Shown here: positions 8,890 to 15,821 of the stretch, one piece after another
How positions within the stretch are numbered: position 1 is the first letter of the stretch
How the letters are laid out: each line of letters opens with the position of its first letter
Assembly: GCA_016937695.1 (NCBI GenBank)
Contig: JAFGWC010000121.1
Location: forward strand, 1 to 36,294
Source: Bacteroidales bacterium
Lineage (GTDB): Bacteria > Bacteroidota > Bacteroidia > Bacteroidales > NBLH01
DNA: 36,294 nt
Direction of reading: 5' to 3'
The notes under the pieces: generated by a model
What the model was told of the DNA's origin: nothing
What the model saw: the letters and a program-made list of their open reading frames with translations, nothing else
Databases searched by the model: none
Program-made: the position numbers and the translations under genes

Positions 8890-9495
8890 ATGGAAAAGAT
8901 AAATATTACAGGAATAGTTTTATGCGGCGGAAGAAGTATTAGAATGGGAGAAAATAAAGCATTACTGAAATTAAATAATAAATTTATTATTTCGTATGTA
9001 ATCGATTCATTAAAAGAATTTTGCGATGAAATAATTTTAAGCACAAATTCAAACGAACTTGATTTTTTGAATCTAAAAACTATTGCTGATGAATATAAAA
9101 ATATTGGCCCAATAGCAGGTATTTTAAGCGGATTAGAATCTTCAAAAACAGATTTAAATATTATTGCAAGTTGCGATACACCATTTTTTTCTTCAGATTT
9201 GATAAATTTTTTACTAAAATTCTCTAATCAAAATGAAATTGTAATACCAGAATTTGAAGACTTTTTGCAACCAATTACTGGTATATTTAAAAAATCTGTA
9301 ATAAAAACGATTAAACAAGAAATTGAACTCGGAAATCACAGTCCTCAAAAAATAATAAAAAAAGCCAATCTAAAAATTGTAAAAATAGACAACTCTCTAA
9401 ATTTCTTTAATAACAAGCTGTTTATGAATATAAACACAAAAGAAGATTATGAAAATGCGAAACAAATTATTGATAAAAGAATGGTCAAACAATAA
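8890..9495 (+). CDS. mobA: Molybdenum cofactor guanylyltransferase
   Basis: 201 residues. The enzyme joins GMP from GTP to molybdopterin-bound molybdenum. The nucleotide-binding signature is LCGGRSIRMGENKALL (residues 11-26; Gly13-Gly14, Arg18, Lys23). IADEYKNIGPIAGILSGLE and the Mg-binding SCDTPF (Asp96) complete the family pattern. Length is normal for MobA. It starts 7 bases after the peptidase stop with no terminator between, so the two are probably co-transcribed, an unlikely functional pairing. moaD follows after 70 bases. A MobA in a species lacking later MGD enzymes could in principle act on a related nucleotidyl transfer, but the neighbouring moaD and moaE support the Moco assignment. 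Confidence 0.93.
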   Translation: MEKINITGIVLCGGRSIRMGENKALLKLNNKFIISYVIDSLKEFCDEIILSTNSNELDFLNLKTIADEYKNIGPIAGILSGLESSKTDLNIIASCDTPFFSSDLINFLLKFSNQNEIVIPEFEDFLQPITGIFKKSVIKTIKQEIELGNHSPQKIIKKANLKIVKIDNSLNFFNNKLFMNINTKEDYENAKQIIDKRMVKQ

Positions 9496-9565
9496 ATATT
9501 TTTACTTTTGAAATTGAAAATTAATTATTTATACAAAAAACAAATTAGCATTTAAATATAAACAC

Positions 9566-9799
9566 ATGAAAATAAACGTTCTGTTTTTTGGAATTTTAAC
9601 AGATATAAGTAAACAAAGCAAAATTGAGCTTAGCGGAATTGAAAATATTTCTAGCTTAAAGTCTTATCTGTGGAATACATATCCTGAAATTAAAAATATG
9701 GATTTTAGAATTGCTGTAAACAAAGAAATCATAAATGATTCTACCGTTTTTAAAAATGGCGATGAAATTGCTCTTTTACCACCTTTTGCCGGCGGATAA
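9566..9799 (+). CDS. moaD: Molybdopterin synthase small subunit (sulfur carrier)
   Basis: 77 residues with the ubiquitin-like beta-grasp pattern and the required C-terminal Gly-Gly (ALLPPFAGG). The thiocarboxylated C terminus donates sulfur to precursor Z inside the MoaE complex. FFGILTDISK near the start and AVNKEIINDSTVFKNGDEIALLPP near the end match MoaD rather than ThiS. A perfect TAnnTTTG string (TACTTTTG, 9503-9510) sits 56 bases upstream and could be an internal promoter, but no -33 element accompanies it. moaE follows 122 bases later. Confidence 0.93.
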   Translation: MKINVLFFGILTDISKQSKIELSGIENISSLKSYLWNTYPEIKNMDFRIAVNKEIINDSTVFKNGDEIALLPPFAGG

Positions 9800-9921
9800 A
9801 TTTTGCAAATAACTAATAGCCTGATATATACATGCATTCTATTTTCTCGTTCATTAAAAAAACATGAATTAAAACAATAGTTTTTCCATAATAAAATTAT
9901 AATTATAAAATATACAAACAA

Positions 9922-10374
9922 ATGGTGATGCTTAACAAAAATTTTTTAATTAAAGGTTCTATAAGTACTGATGTAGTAAAAAAAGAAATAAATCAGATAA
10001 ATACCGCATCAATGGGCGCTCAATCTGTTTTTTTAGGTCAAGTAAGACCCGATAATATTGAAGGAAAAGTTGTAAAAGAAATAGAATATTCTGCTTACGA
10101 AGAGATGGTAAAAATAGAACTTGAAAAGATATTCTCAGACATAAGTACAAAATATGATGATTTGCAAAAAATTATTATAATTCATTCAATTGGCAAAGTA
10201 AAAGCCGGTGAATATTCTTTATTTATATTTGTTGGTGCTGGACATAGAAAAAATGTATTTCTAGCACTTGACGACATCGTTAATCAAATTAAAAAGAGAT
10301 TGCCAATCTGGAAAAAAGAAGTTTTTGAAGATACAAGCTATATTTGGACTGAAAACGATAAAATAATGAATTAA
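9922..10374 (+). CDS. moaE: Molybdopterin synthase catalytic subunit
   Basis: 150 residues. Partner of MoaD; it converts cyclic pyranopterin monophosphate to molybdopterin. Family strings are GAQSVFLGQVR (32-42), EYSAYEEM (55-62), HSIGKVKAGEYSLFIFV (88-104), GHRKNVFLALDDIVNQIK and LPIWKKE. The two active-site lysines of the E. coli enzyme (Lys119, Lys126) correspond to Lys124 and Lys131 here, keeping the 7-residue spacing. A second ATG two codons in (9928) is an equally possible start. It ends at a strong terminator. No moaA, moaC, moeA or moaB is in the window, so the earlier and later steps must be encoded elsewhere. Confidence 0.95.
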   Translation: MVMLNKNFLIKGSISTDVVKKEINQINTASMGAQSVFLGQVRPDNIEGKVVKEIEYSAYEEMVKIELEKIFSDISTKYDDLQKIIIIHSIGKVKAGEYSLFIFVGAGHRKNVFLALDDIVNQIKKRLPIWKKEVFEDTSYIWTENDKIMN

Positions 10375-10380
10375 ATAAAA

Positions 10381-10414
10381 AAATCTCATTTACAAATATC
10401 AGTAAATGAGATTT
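10381..10414. terminator. Bidirectional terminator between moaE and the SiaC-like gene
   Basis: A perfect 13-base inverted repeat (AAATCTCATTTAC, 10381-10393, and its complement, 10402-10414) with an 8-base loop. T runs follow on both strands, so it can end both convergent transcripts. Confidence 0.85.
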
Positions 10415-10435
10415 TTCCTTTTAAAATTATATTTT

Positions 10436-10807
10436 TTAATATTCAATAAAATTAAATTGAATGCTAGTTAAATCCTGATAAATCTTTCCACTTTCGAAAA
10501 TTTCATCATCCTCTTCTGGATAATACCAATTAACAATTATATTTCTATCTTTAATATCATCTAGCCTTTCAAAAATATCAATAAAAGCCTTTGACGATCC
10601 GGAATTAAAATATCCTAATTTCATATCAAGGATAATATCTCTTCTTCCAAAATCCTTATAGTCTTCCCACCAAGTAATTATTGGCAAATAAAATGAAGCG
10701 ATATCCTCCGGATATGATTTTCCTAATATCTTACAGTTCCCTGTAAATGGATCTAAAAGGACATAAGGTGTATCATCTGTAGAATCTATCTCCAATTTTC
10801 GTAACAT
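10436..10807 (-). CDS. SiaC-family regulatory phosphoprotein (DUF1987)
   Basis: 123 residues matching the SiaC/DUF1987 family, single-domain proteins with a STAS-like role in partner switching. Visible family pattern: TPYVLLDPFTGNCKILGKSYPED at the start, ITWWEDY, DIILDMKLGYFNSGSSKAF, then DRNIIVNWYYPEEDDEI. In Pseudomonas aeruginosa SiaC the switch is phosphorylation of Thr68 in LNTSSIK by the kinase SiaB, reversed by the phosphatase SiaA. The aligned residue here is Ser69 in FNSGSSK, so a phospho-serine switch is likely. Neither a SiaA nor a SiaB gene is adjacent. The gene is monocistronic between two terminators. Family assignment is from recalled motifs; partner and output are unknown. 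Confidence 0.82.
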   Translation of the reverse strand: MLRKLEIDSTDDTPYVLLDPFTGNCKILGKSYPEDIASFYLPIITWWEDYKDFGRRDIILDMKLGYFNSGSSKAFIDIFERLDDIKDRNIIVNWYYPEEDDEIFESGKIYQDLTSIQFNFIEY

Positions 10808-10918
10808 ACAAACGAGATTTTAATATTTTAGCCAATAAAGATAATAAATTTAAAACAAATGTAAGTTTTACAATTATTTTTTCCAAAGAAATATTTTATA
10901 GATTATATAAAAAAGAAA

Positions 10919-10943
10919 AATCCCGATAATGTTATCGGGATTT
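10919..10943 (-). terminator. Terminator of the unknown exported-protein gene
   Basis: The arms TCCCGATA and TATCGGGA (10921-10928, 10933-10940) with a 4-base loop. On the minus strand they are followed by a T-rich tract (TTTTTCTTTT). It lies about 106 bases after the stop of the gene at 11049-11489, leaving a long 3' untranslated region. Confidence 0.7.
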
Positions 10944-10992
10944 ATTAGCTGCTTTAATGATTTGAAAGAAATTGAACATTTGTTATTATACC

Positions 10993-11004
10993 CCCTACAA
11001 GTAC
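10993..11004 (+). repeat. Copy 1 of inverted 12-base motif CCCTACAAGTAC
   Basis: CCCTACAAGTAC, preceded by two further C residues, lies in the 3' region of the gene at 11049-11489. An identical copy on the other strand is at 12602-12613. The two face each other across 1.6 kb. Confidence 0.5.
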
Positions 11005-11048
11005 AAACGATTTTCAGTTTTCATCACAATAGTGTGCAGCATTTCAAG

Positions 11049-11489
11049 TTAAATTTCCGTTAATGATATTTCTGTTTCATTATTTTTTGCAAAATTAATG
11101 CCTTTAGAAAAATCAATAACTTTTGTTTTTATATTAGACTCTTTTGAATCTGTTAATGTAAATGTTAAAACCACTTTGCTTGCGTCTTTAACATTTTCCG
11201 GTAATACATAAAAATAATTTACAACTGCCTGATGCGTATTTTCATCAAAATAAAAATCTAAATCACAATCTTCATTTATTCCTTTTACACTTGGCTTAAC
11301 TTTAAAATTAACCAGATTTTCATTTGATCTCAACTTTATTGAATAAACAAATAAATCGCCATTTTTTCCAATAAAACCTTTATCATTTACAAACTCAATG
11401 GAAGGATTACCAATCTTAAGTGTACTTCCAAGGTTAATTGTACTACCAGCAACAATTATTAGTAATATAATTAACCAGTTTGTTTTCAT
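11049..11489 (-). CDS. Exported protein of unknown function
   Basis: 146 residues. An N-terminal signal peptide or anchor (WLIILLIIVAGSTINLGS) has no lipobox Cys. The remainder is predicted, by its alternating hydrophobic pattern (FVYSIKLRS, LVNFKVKPS, AVVNYFYVLP, KVVLTFTLTD, TKVIDFSKG), to be an all-beta domain. I recognise no family. It has its own promoter (11527-11559) and its own terminator, and stands alone. The 1.15 kb upstream of it has no gene. Confidence 0.72.
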   Translation of the reverse strand: MKTNWLIILLIIVAGSTINLGSTLKIGNPSIEFVNDKGFIGKNGDLFVYSIKLRSNENLVNFKVKPSVKGINEDCDLDFYFDENTHQAVVNYFYVLPENVKDASKVVLTFTLTDSKESNIKTKVIDFSKGINFAKNNETEISLTEI

Positions 11490-11526
11490 ATAGTTATCTT
11501 CTGTTAATTAAAATTTTATTTAATGA

Positions 11527-11559
11527 CAAATATAAACAATAATTTTTAAATAAAACAAA
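11527..11559 (-). promoter_or_regulatory. Promoter of the unknown exported-protein gene
   Basis: On the minus strand, TTTG (complement of 11556-11559), 21 bases, then TATATTTG (complement of 11527-11534), a perfect TAnnTTTG. The start would be near 11520, about 30 bases before the ATG. Confidence 0.65.
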
Positions 11560-11876
11560 TACTTAAAGTAAAAAATTCAATTTTTTAGTAAAACTCAGTT
11601 TACATAGGTAAAGCAAAATAATGTTTTAGTCTAATATTTTCTATTATTGTAAGTTATAAGTGATTTAATAAAGTTTAAGGTTAATTATTTACATTAAATT
11701 TGTCAAAAAGTTGATTTGCAATTACTATTTATCTTATCCGTTTGATTATTAAATTATTAACTACTTTTTTTATCCATTTTTTGAATATTTAAAGATTTTT
11801 ATTTAAAGCCTATTCGCCACATTTATTTATCTCAAAAACTAGTTTGAAAAAAGAAAAACATGTTTTATTTTAACGA

Positions 11877-11910
11877 ACTTATAAGTTTAGATAACAATAC
11901 TTATAAGTTT
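11877..11910. repeat. Two palindromic 12-mers two helical turns apart
   Basis: ACTTATAAGTTT occurs at 11877-11888 and 11899-11910, a period of 22 bases. The core ACTTATAAGT is a perfect palindrome in both copies. This geometry is typical of a dimeric repressor bound on one face of the helix, but no promoter is placed beside it and AT-rich chance is possible. Confidence 0.4.
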
Positions 11911-12323
11911 TATTAATAGATATTTATGAAATAATTTTAAATGTACGAATAGTCAAATAATTAAAATATTGAAATCCAATTCGTATTTATAAAATTTAGT
12001 TTAAAATTTTATAAATATTTTAGACTTATAATATATATTCTAAAACCTTGCCTAATTTTTATAATTAGCTAATTATTTTAAAAGAAAATTTATTGCAAAC
12101 AGTAATCTTTAAAAATTATAATAATAATGCTTAAAATATGATTTTTATTTACGATTGCTTTGTAAATCAAGTAATTGTAAATAGCAAATAAAATAATCGT
12201 TAATCATTTTTTTTATGTACTACATGTGCTTTTGAGAAAATATATTAGTTAATTTTAATGCTAATACTTTTACTAGGATTTATTATCAACGATTTAGATA
12301 TGGACTAACATCTGATTTTCTAT

Positions 12324-12359
12324 TGACTTGTAAATCACATAATTATGATTTACAAGTCA
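12324..12359. repeat. 14-base inverted repeat, possible hairpin
   Basis: TGACTTGTAAATCA at 12324-12337 and its exact complement at 12346-12359 enclose an 8-base loop. On the plus strand a short TTTT tract follows, so it could end a plus-strand transcript, but no plus-strand gene is upstream. A related string TTGTAAATCAAGTAATT lies near 12,170. Confidence 0.5.
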
Positions 12360-12552
12360 TTTTAAACTATAACATATATTCTTATCTGGCAAAATTAAAG
12401 ATGCAATATTCAGATTATAAATTGTTTAAATAGTTTTTGATTGCGAAGGAAACTTGAAACAAATGAAAAATTAAGAAACAAGCTTTTTGATTATAAAAAA
12501 TAATACCTGTTGCAAAAGATTAATTAAAATAAATATCCGTAAAATAGAAAAA

Positions 12553-12581
12553 GGTGCAACTCAAAAAAATAGAGTTGCACC
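12553..12581 (-). terminator. Terminator of the S41 peptidase gene
   Basis: GGTGCAACTC (12553-12562) and GAGTTGCACC (12572-12581) pair perfectly with a 9-base loop. On the minus strand the stem is followed by TTTTTCTATTTT. It lies about 60 bases after the stop. Confidence 0.85.
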
Positions 12582-12601
12582 AGTAATAAAGGGGTTTTCA
12601 A

Positions 12602-12613
12602 GTACTTGTAGGG
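12602..12613 (-). repeat. Copy 2 of inverted 12-base motif CCCTACAAGTAC
   Basis: Plus-strand GTACTTGTAGGG, the complement of the motif at 10993-11004. Here it overlaps a 10-base palindrome CAAGTACTTG (12599-12608). It sits between the stop of the S41 peptidase gene and that gene's terminator hairpin. Confidence 0.5.
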
Positions 12614-12642
12614 TTTTTAGTTCAATATTCCCATTTATGCTT

Positions 12643-14310
12643 TCATTTTACATTTAATATTTTTTTATATTCTTGTGTATTGTTTAAAATTTTAATTGCT
12701 TTTTCTTTTTCAACACTATTTAGTAGCATGTATTCAATTGAGCCGTTTTGATAATAATATCTGTTTATAATCTCTGCCGATAAATAGGTTTTTATATTAT
12801 CTTTAAAATAATATAAATCGTCTTCAACATTGTGTTTTAATTTATTTTGAAGAGTTTTTATTTCATCTTCAACTTTATTATAATAATTATCTTCCTTTAG
12901 GGTTTTAATGAAATTATTTAAAGCAATATCAGATTCGGTTTTATATTCAATATTACGATCTTTAACATATTTAACAAATCCCTCATAATCAGAATCTTGG
13001 ATAGTAAATTTGTCAATTGATTCAATCTTTTGCTTCTCGTGCTTGAATTTAGTAACATAATCGAAAACTATATAATTGCTTAGCAAATATTCGCCCACAG
13101 AACAAAGTGTTTGAGTTTCAACTTTTATATCAGGAATAATTCCTCCGCCGTCAAAAACCTTTCTTCCGTTAATTGTTTTAAATTCAGATATTAACGAATC
13201 AGGAATATATCCAACACTTCCGTCTTTGTTTCTGTGAGTGTAATCTAAAGCCTGTATACATCTGCCACTCGGGATATAATATTTTGCTGTTGTAACTTTT
13301 AGCTTAGTATTATAACTTAAATCTCTACTTGTTTGAACTAAGCCTTTTCCATATGTTCTTTGTCCAATAATAACAGCTCTGTCTAAATCTTGTAAAGCTC
13401 CCGAAACAATTTCAGAGGCTGAAGCAGAATTTCTGTTAACTAAAACAACTATTGGAATATTTATATCAACAGGTTCTTTATTAGTGTATAAGTCGCTATT
13501 CCAACTTTTTACTTTTCCTTTTGTACTAACAACTAAAGTTTCTTTATTTACAAAAAGACTTACAATTTTTACGGCTTCATCTAATAATCCACCAGGATTT
13601 GATCGTAAATCAAGAATAAGTTTGTTAGCGCCTTTTTCTTTTAAATCCAATAAAGCATCTTTTACTTCGCTATAGGCTGTTTGTGTAAATCCATTAAGTT
13701 TAATATATGCAACATCTTGATTAATAATTGTATAATACGGAACATTTTTAACAATTATTTTTTCTCTTTTAACTGTTTTAACATATTCTTTATTTTCTAT
13801 TGGCCTAAAAATAGTAATTTCTATATCTGAATTTGGAATTCCTTTTAACAATAAGCTTATATCATCTTCATCTTTAGGCGTTATTAGTTTGTCTCCTACT
13901 TTTTTAAAAATGTCGCCGGGCATAATACCAGCTTTGTCGGCCGGATAATTTTGATAAACCTCTTCTACAACAACTCCTTGTTCACTATTCCTAATTAAAG
14001 CACCAATTCCGCCGTATTGTCCTGTTGTCATAAATCTAAAATCCTCAATTTCAGATTCGGGATAATAAACTGTATAAGGATCTAATGATTTAAGCATTTC
14101 ATCAATGCTAGTTTTCACTAATTTAGAAACATCTATTTCATCAACGTATATCATTCTTAAATCACGAATTAAAGTATGATATATGTCTAAATTTTTTGCT
14201 AATTCAAAATCATCGCTATCATCAAATGCAATAAATAATATTGAAAATGAAGAAATTGTAACCGCAATTAAAATTGTACGCCAAAAATTTAAGATTTTAA
14301 ATTTTTTCAT
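12643..14310 (-). CDS. C-terminal processing peptidase, S41 family
   Basis: 555 residues. One N-terminal membrane segment (about 12-29) places the enzyme in the periplasm. Then come an S41 N-terminal helical region with the conserved SLDPYTVYYP, a PDZ domain (about 95-180; GVVVEEVYQNYPADKAGIMPGD) and the protease core. The serine-lysine dyad is visible: Ser297 in SASASE and Lys322 in TYGKGLVQ, 25 apart as in E. coli Tsp. LDLRSNPGG precedes it. The C-terminal 150 residues are a helical extension common in Bacteroidota members. It degrades or trims periplasmic proteins. It follows rnpA on the same strand after 220 bases and probably has its own promoter, with a weak candidate at 14449-14477. 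Confidence 0.95.
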   Translation of the reverse strand: MKKFKILNFWRTILIAVTISSFSILFIAFDDSDDFELAKNLDIYHTLIRDLRMIYVDEIDVSKLVKTSIDEMLKSLDPYTVYYPESEIEDFRFMTTGQYGGIGALIRNSEQGVVVEEVYQNYPADKAGIMPGDIFKKVGDKLITPKDEDDISLLLKGIPNSDIEITIFRPIENKEYVKTVKREKIIVKNVPYYTIINQDVAYIKLNGFTQTAYSEVKDALLDLKEKGANKLILDLRSNPGGLLDEAVKIVSLFVNKETLVVSTKGKVKSWNSDLYTNKEPVDINIPIVVLVNRNSASASEIVSGALQDLDRAVIIGQRTYGKGLVQTSRDLSYNTKLKVTTAKYYIPSGRCIQALDYTHRNKDGSVGYIPDSLISEFKTINGRKVFDGGGIIPDIKVETQTLCSVGEYLLSNYIVFDYVTKFKHEKQKIESIDKFTIQDSDYEGFVKYVKDRNIEYKTESDIALNNFIKTLKEDNYYNKVEDEIKTLQNKLKHNVEDDLYYFKDNIKTYLSAEIINRYYYQNGSIEYMLLNSVEKEKAIKILNNTQEYKKILNVK

Positions 14311-14448
14311 TAATCAGGTTTTCTAACTATTTAATAATCAAATGATAAGAGTCGAGGCGAAAATCAGAGAAATTGATCGAAATTAAAAGTAAATTTTAAA
14401 TTTTGTAAACAAAAACTTCAACGTATATTACTAATTTTCTGACACTTA

Positions 14449-14477
14449 CAAGGATAAATATACAAATTCTGTGCAAA
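14449..14477 (-). promoter_or_regulatory. Weak candidate promoter for the S41 peptidase gene
   Basis: On the minus strand TTTG (complement of 14474-14477), 17 bases, TATCCTTG (complement of 14449-14456). One base departs from TAnnTTTG and the spacing is short. The leader would be about 130 bases. Confidence 0.25.
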
Positions 14478-14530
14478 TAAATAAGTAATTTTATGATTTA
14501 TTTTATTTTTTTTTATTGCGGAAATTATAA

Positions 14531-14917
14531 TTATAAATTTTCAAGTTTTTTTATAAGCTTTTGAAGAGCTTTTTGTAGTGCTTGTTCAATTTCTAAAAAA
14601 GGTAATTTTTCGTTAGATTGGTATATAATCATCATAGCTACCTGATAATTAGAGTTTTGGATAGTTTGATATAAGCTGTGCTTATTTTTACGAAAAGATT
14701 CACGTAGTCTTCTTTTAAGCAGATTTCTGTCAACTGCCCTTTTAAAACGTCTTTTAGAAACACTAATTACTGATTTAACAGGAATAGAGGTGTTAAATTT
14801 AGTTTTTCGCCAAACAATTTTAACCGGATAAACGCTAACAATCTTATTTTCAGCGAATAAATCACTAATTTCAGTTTTACTGCAAAGTTTTTCAACTTTT
14901 TTATAAGATAAATTCAT
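14531..14917 (-). CDS. rnpA: Ribonuclease P protein component
   Basis: 128 residues from the chosen start. The protein assists the RNase P RNA in 5' processing of tRNA precursors. The family motif is clear: SVSKRRFKRAVDRNLLKRRLRESFR region (basic helix with RAVxRNxxKRxxRE), preceded by a strand ending PVKSVISVS. A longer frame starts at 14959, but that ATG lies inside the -7 promoter element (14957-14964), so MNLSYKKVEKLCSK at 14917 is the start; it also matches the usual N terminus of bacterial RnpA. Its neighbours hemD and DUF4271 upstream are the usual ones in this phylum. rpmH and dnaA, the partners in many other bacteria, are absent. Confidence 0.95.
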   Translation of the reverse strand: MNLSYKKVEKLCSKTEISDLFAENKIVSVYPVKIVWRKTKFNTSIPVKSVISVSKRRFKRAVDRNLLKRRLRESFRKNKHSLYQTIQNSNYQVAMMIIYQSNEKLPFLEIEQALQKALQKLIKKLENL

Positions 14918-14956
14918 ATAATTTACTGAAATATAATTTGTTAGATATTGAGTTAA

Positions 14957-14989
14957 CAAATTTAAGTTAATTTAAATTTGATGTACAAA
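14957..14989 (-). promoter_or_regulatory. Promoter of rnpA
   Basis: On the minus strand TTTG (complement of 14986-14989), 21 bases, TAAATTTG (complement of 14957-14964), a perfect -7. The start should be near 14950, about 33 bases before the ATG at 14917. It lies just downstream of the hemD terminator. Confidence 0.7.
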
Positions 14990-14995
14990 AGATAA

Positions 14996-15019
14996 AAAAA
15001 GAGGCATAAGCCTCTTTTT
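14996..15019 (-). terminator. Terminator of hemD
   Basis: AAAAAGAGGC, a loop of ATAA, and GCCTCTTTTT (14996-15005, 15010-15019), starting 2 bases after the hemD stop. It makes rnpA a separate unit from hemD. Confidence 0.8.
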
Positions 15020-15021
15020 TT

Positions 15022-15783
15022 TTATAAATTTTTCTGAATAAAATTTTCAATGGCCATTGTCATAGATGGTGCTTTAGGAACCGGTGCCTGAATATCAAGT
15101 CTAAGTCCGGCATCTTTAACAGCTTTAGCTGTATTTGCACCAAAAGATGCAATCATAATTTCGTTTTGTTTAAAATCAGGAAAATTCTGAAACAAAGATT
15201 TAATCCCAGAAGGACTGTAAAAAACTAAAATGTCGTAATTTACATTTGCTAAATCTGATAAATCGCTGCTAACGGTTTTATAAAATACAGCTTTTGTAAA
15301 ATTTAGTTTAAACTTTCTAAGTTTTCTTGGAATTTCTTGTTTATGAGTGTCGGCCATTGGCACAAGAAAGTTTTCTTCTTTGTGTTTTGATAAAACATCA
15401 ATTAAGTCTTCTAACTTTCCTTTACCGTAAAAAATTCTTCTTTTCCTGTAAACAATGTATTTTTGCAAATAGAATGCTGTTGATTCAGTGATACAAAAAT
15501 ATTTCATTTTTTCCGGAATTGTAATTTTAAGCTCTTCAGCTATCCTAAAAAAATGATCAACAGCAGTTCTACTAGTAAAAATAACCGCAGAATGTTCTAA
15601 CAAATTAACTTTTTGTAATTTGAATTCTTTAGCAGATAAACCTTGTATTTGAATGAAAGGTCTGAAATCAATTTCAAGATTATTTTTTTTTGCTAAATCA
15701 AAAAAAGGCGACTTGTCGTTAGCGGGTTTAGGTTGAGATACTAAAATCCTTTTTATCTTCACGCCTGCATAAGTTTGGTTCAT
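15022..15783 (-). CDS. hemD: Uroporphyrinogen-III synthase
   Basis: 253 residues. The enzyme closes hydroxymethylbilane to uroporphyrinogen III in heme synthesis. HemD is poorly conserved in sequence, but the two-domain pattern is visible: ILVSQPKPANDKSPFFDL at the start, AVIFTSRTAVDHFF, then YDILVFYSPSGIKSLFQ and IASFGANTAKAVKDAGL with the closing APVPKAPSMTMAIENFI. It lies 38 bases after the DUF4271 gene on the same strand, an order common in Bacteroidota. The other heme genes are not in the window. Confidence 0.9.
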   Translation of the reverse strand: MNQTYAGVKIKRILVSQPKPANDKSPFFDLAKKNNLEIDFRPFIQIQGLSAKEFKLQKVNLLEHSAVIFTSRTAVDHFFRIAEELKITIPEKMKYFCITESTAFYLQKYIVYRKRRIFYGKGKLEDLIDVLSKHKEENFLVPMADTHKQEIPRKLRKFKLNFTKAVFYKTVSSDLSDLANVNYDILVFYSPSGIKSLFQNFPDFKQNEIMIASFGANTAKAVKDAGLRLDIQAPVPKAPSMTMAIENFIQKNL

Positions 15784-15821
15784 ACTCGTATCTGCTTTGT
15801 ATTTGTAAATATGCTTTATTC

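Larger units (their letters stand above)
11490..12642. other. 1.15 kb region without a recognisable gene
   Basis: Extremely AT-rich, no frame of useful length, no tRNA-like cloverleaf seen. It contains the promoter at 11527-11559, a tandem palindrome at 11877-11910, a pair TACGAAT/ATTCGTA (11944-11950 and 11979-11985), a 14-base inverted repeat at 12324-12359, and the S41 peptidase terminator at 12553-12581. An isolated plus-strand TAAATTTG (11695-11702) matches the -7 consensus but has no -33 partner. Confidence 0.6.

Noticed and set aside
11941-12300. tRNA or riboswitch in the long gap
   Set aside because: No cloverleaf, no GC-rich stems and no conserved TPsiC-like string could be found.
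14918-14959. Longer N terminus for rnpA
   Set aside because: The extra 14 codons overlap the promoter -7 element and are not part of the RnpA family pattern.
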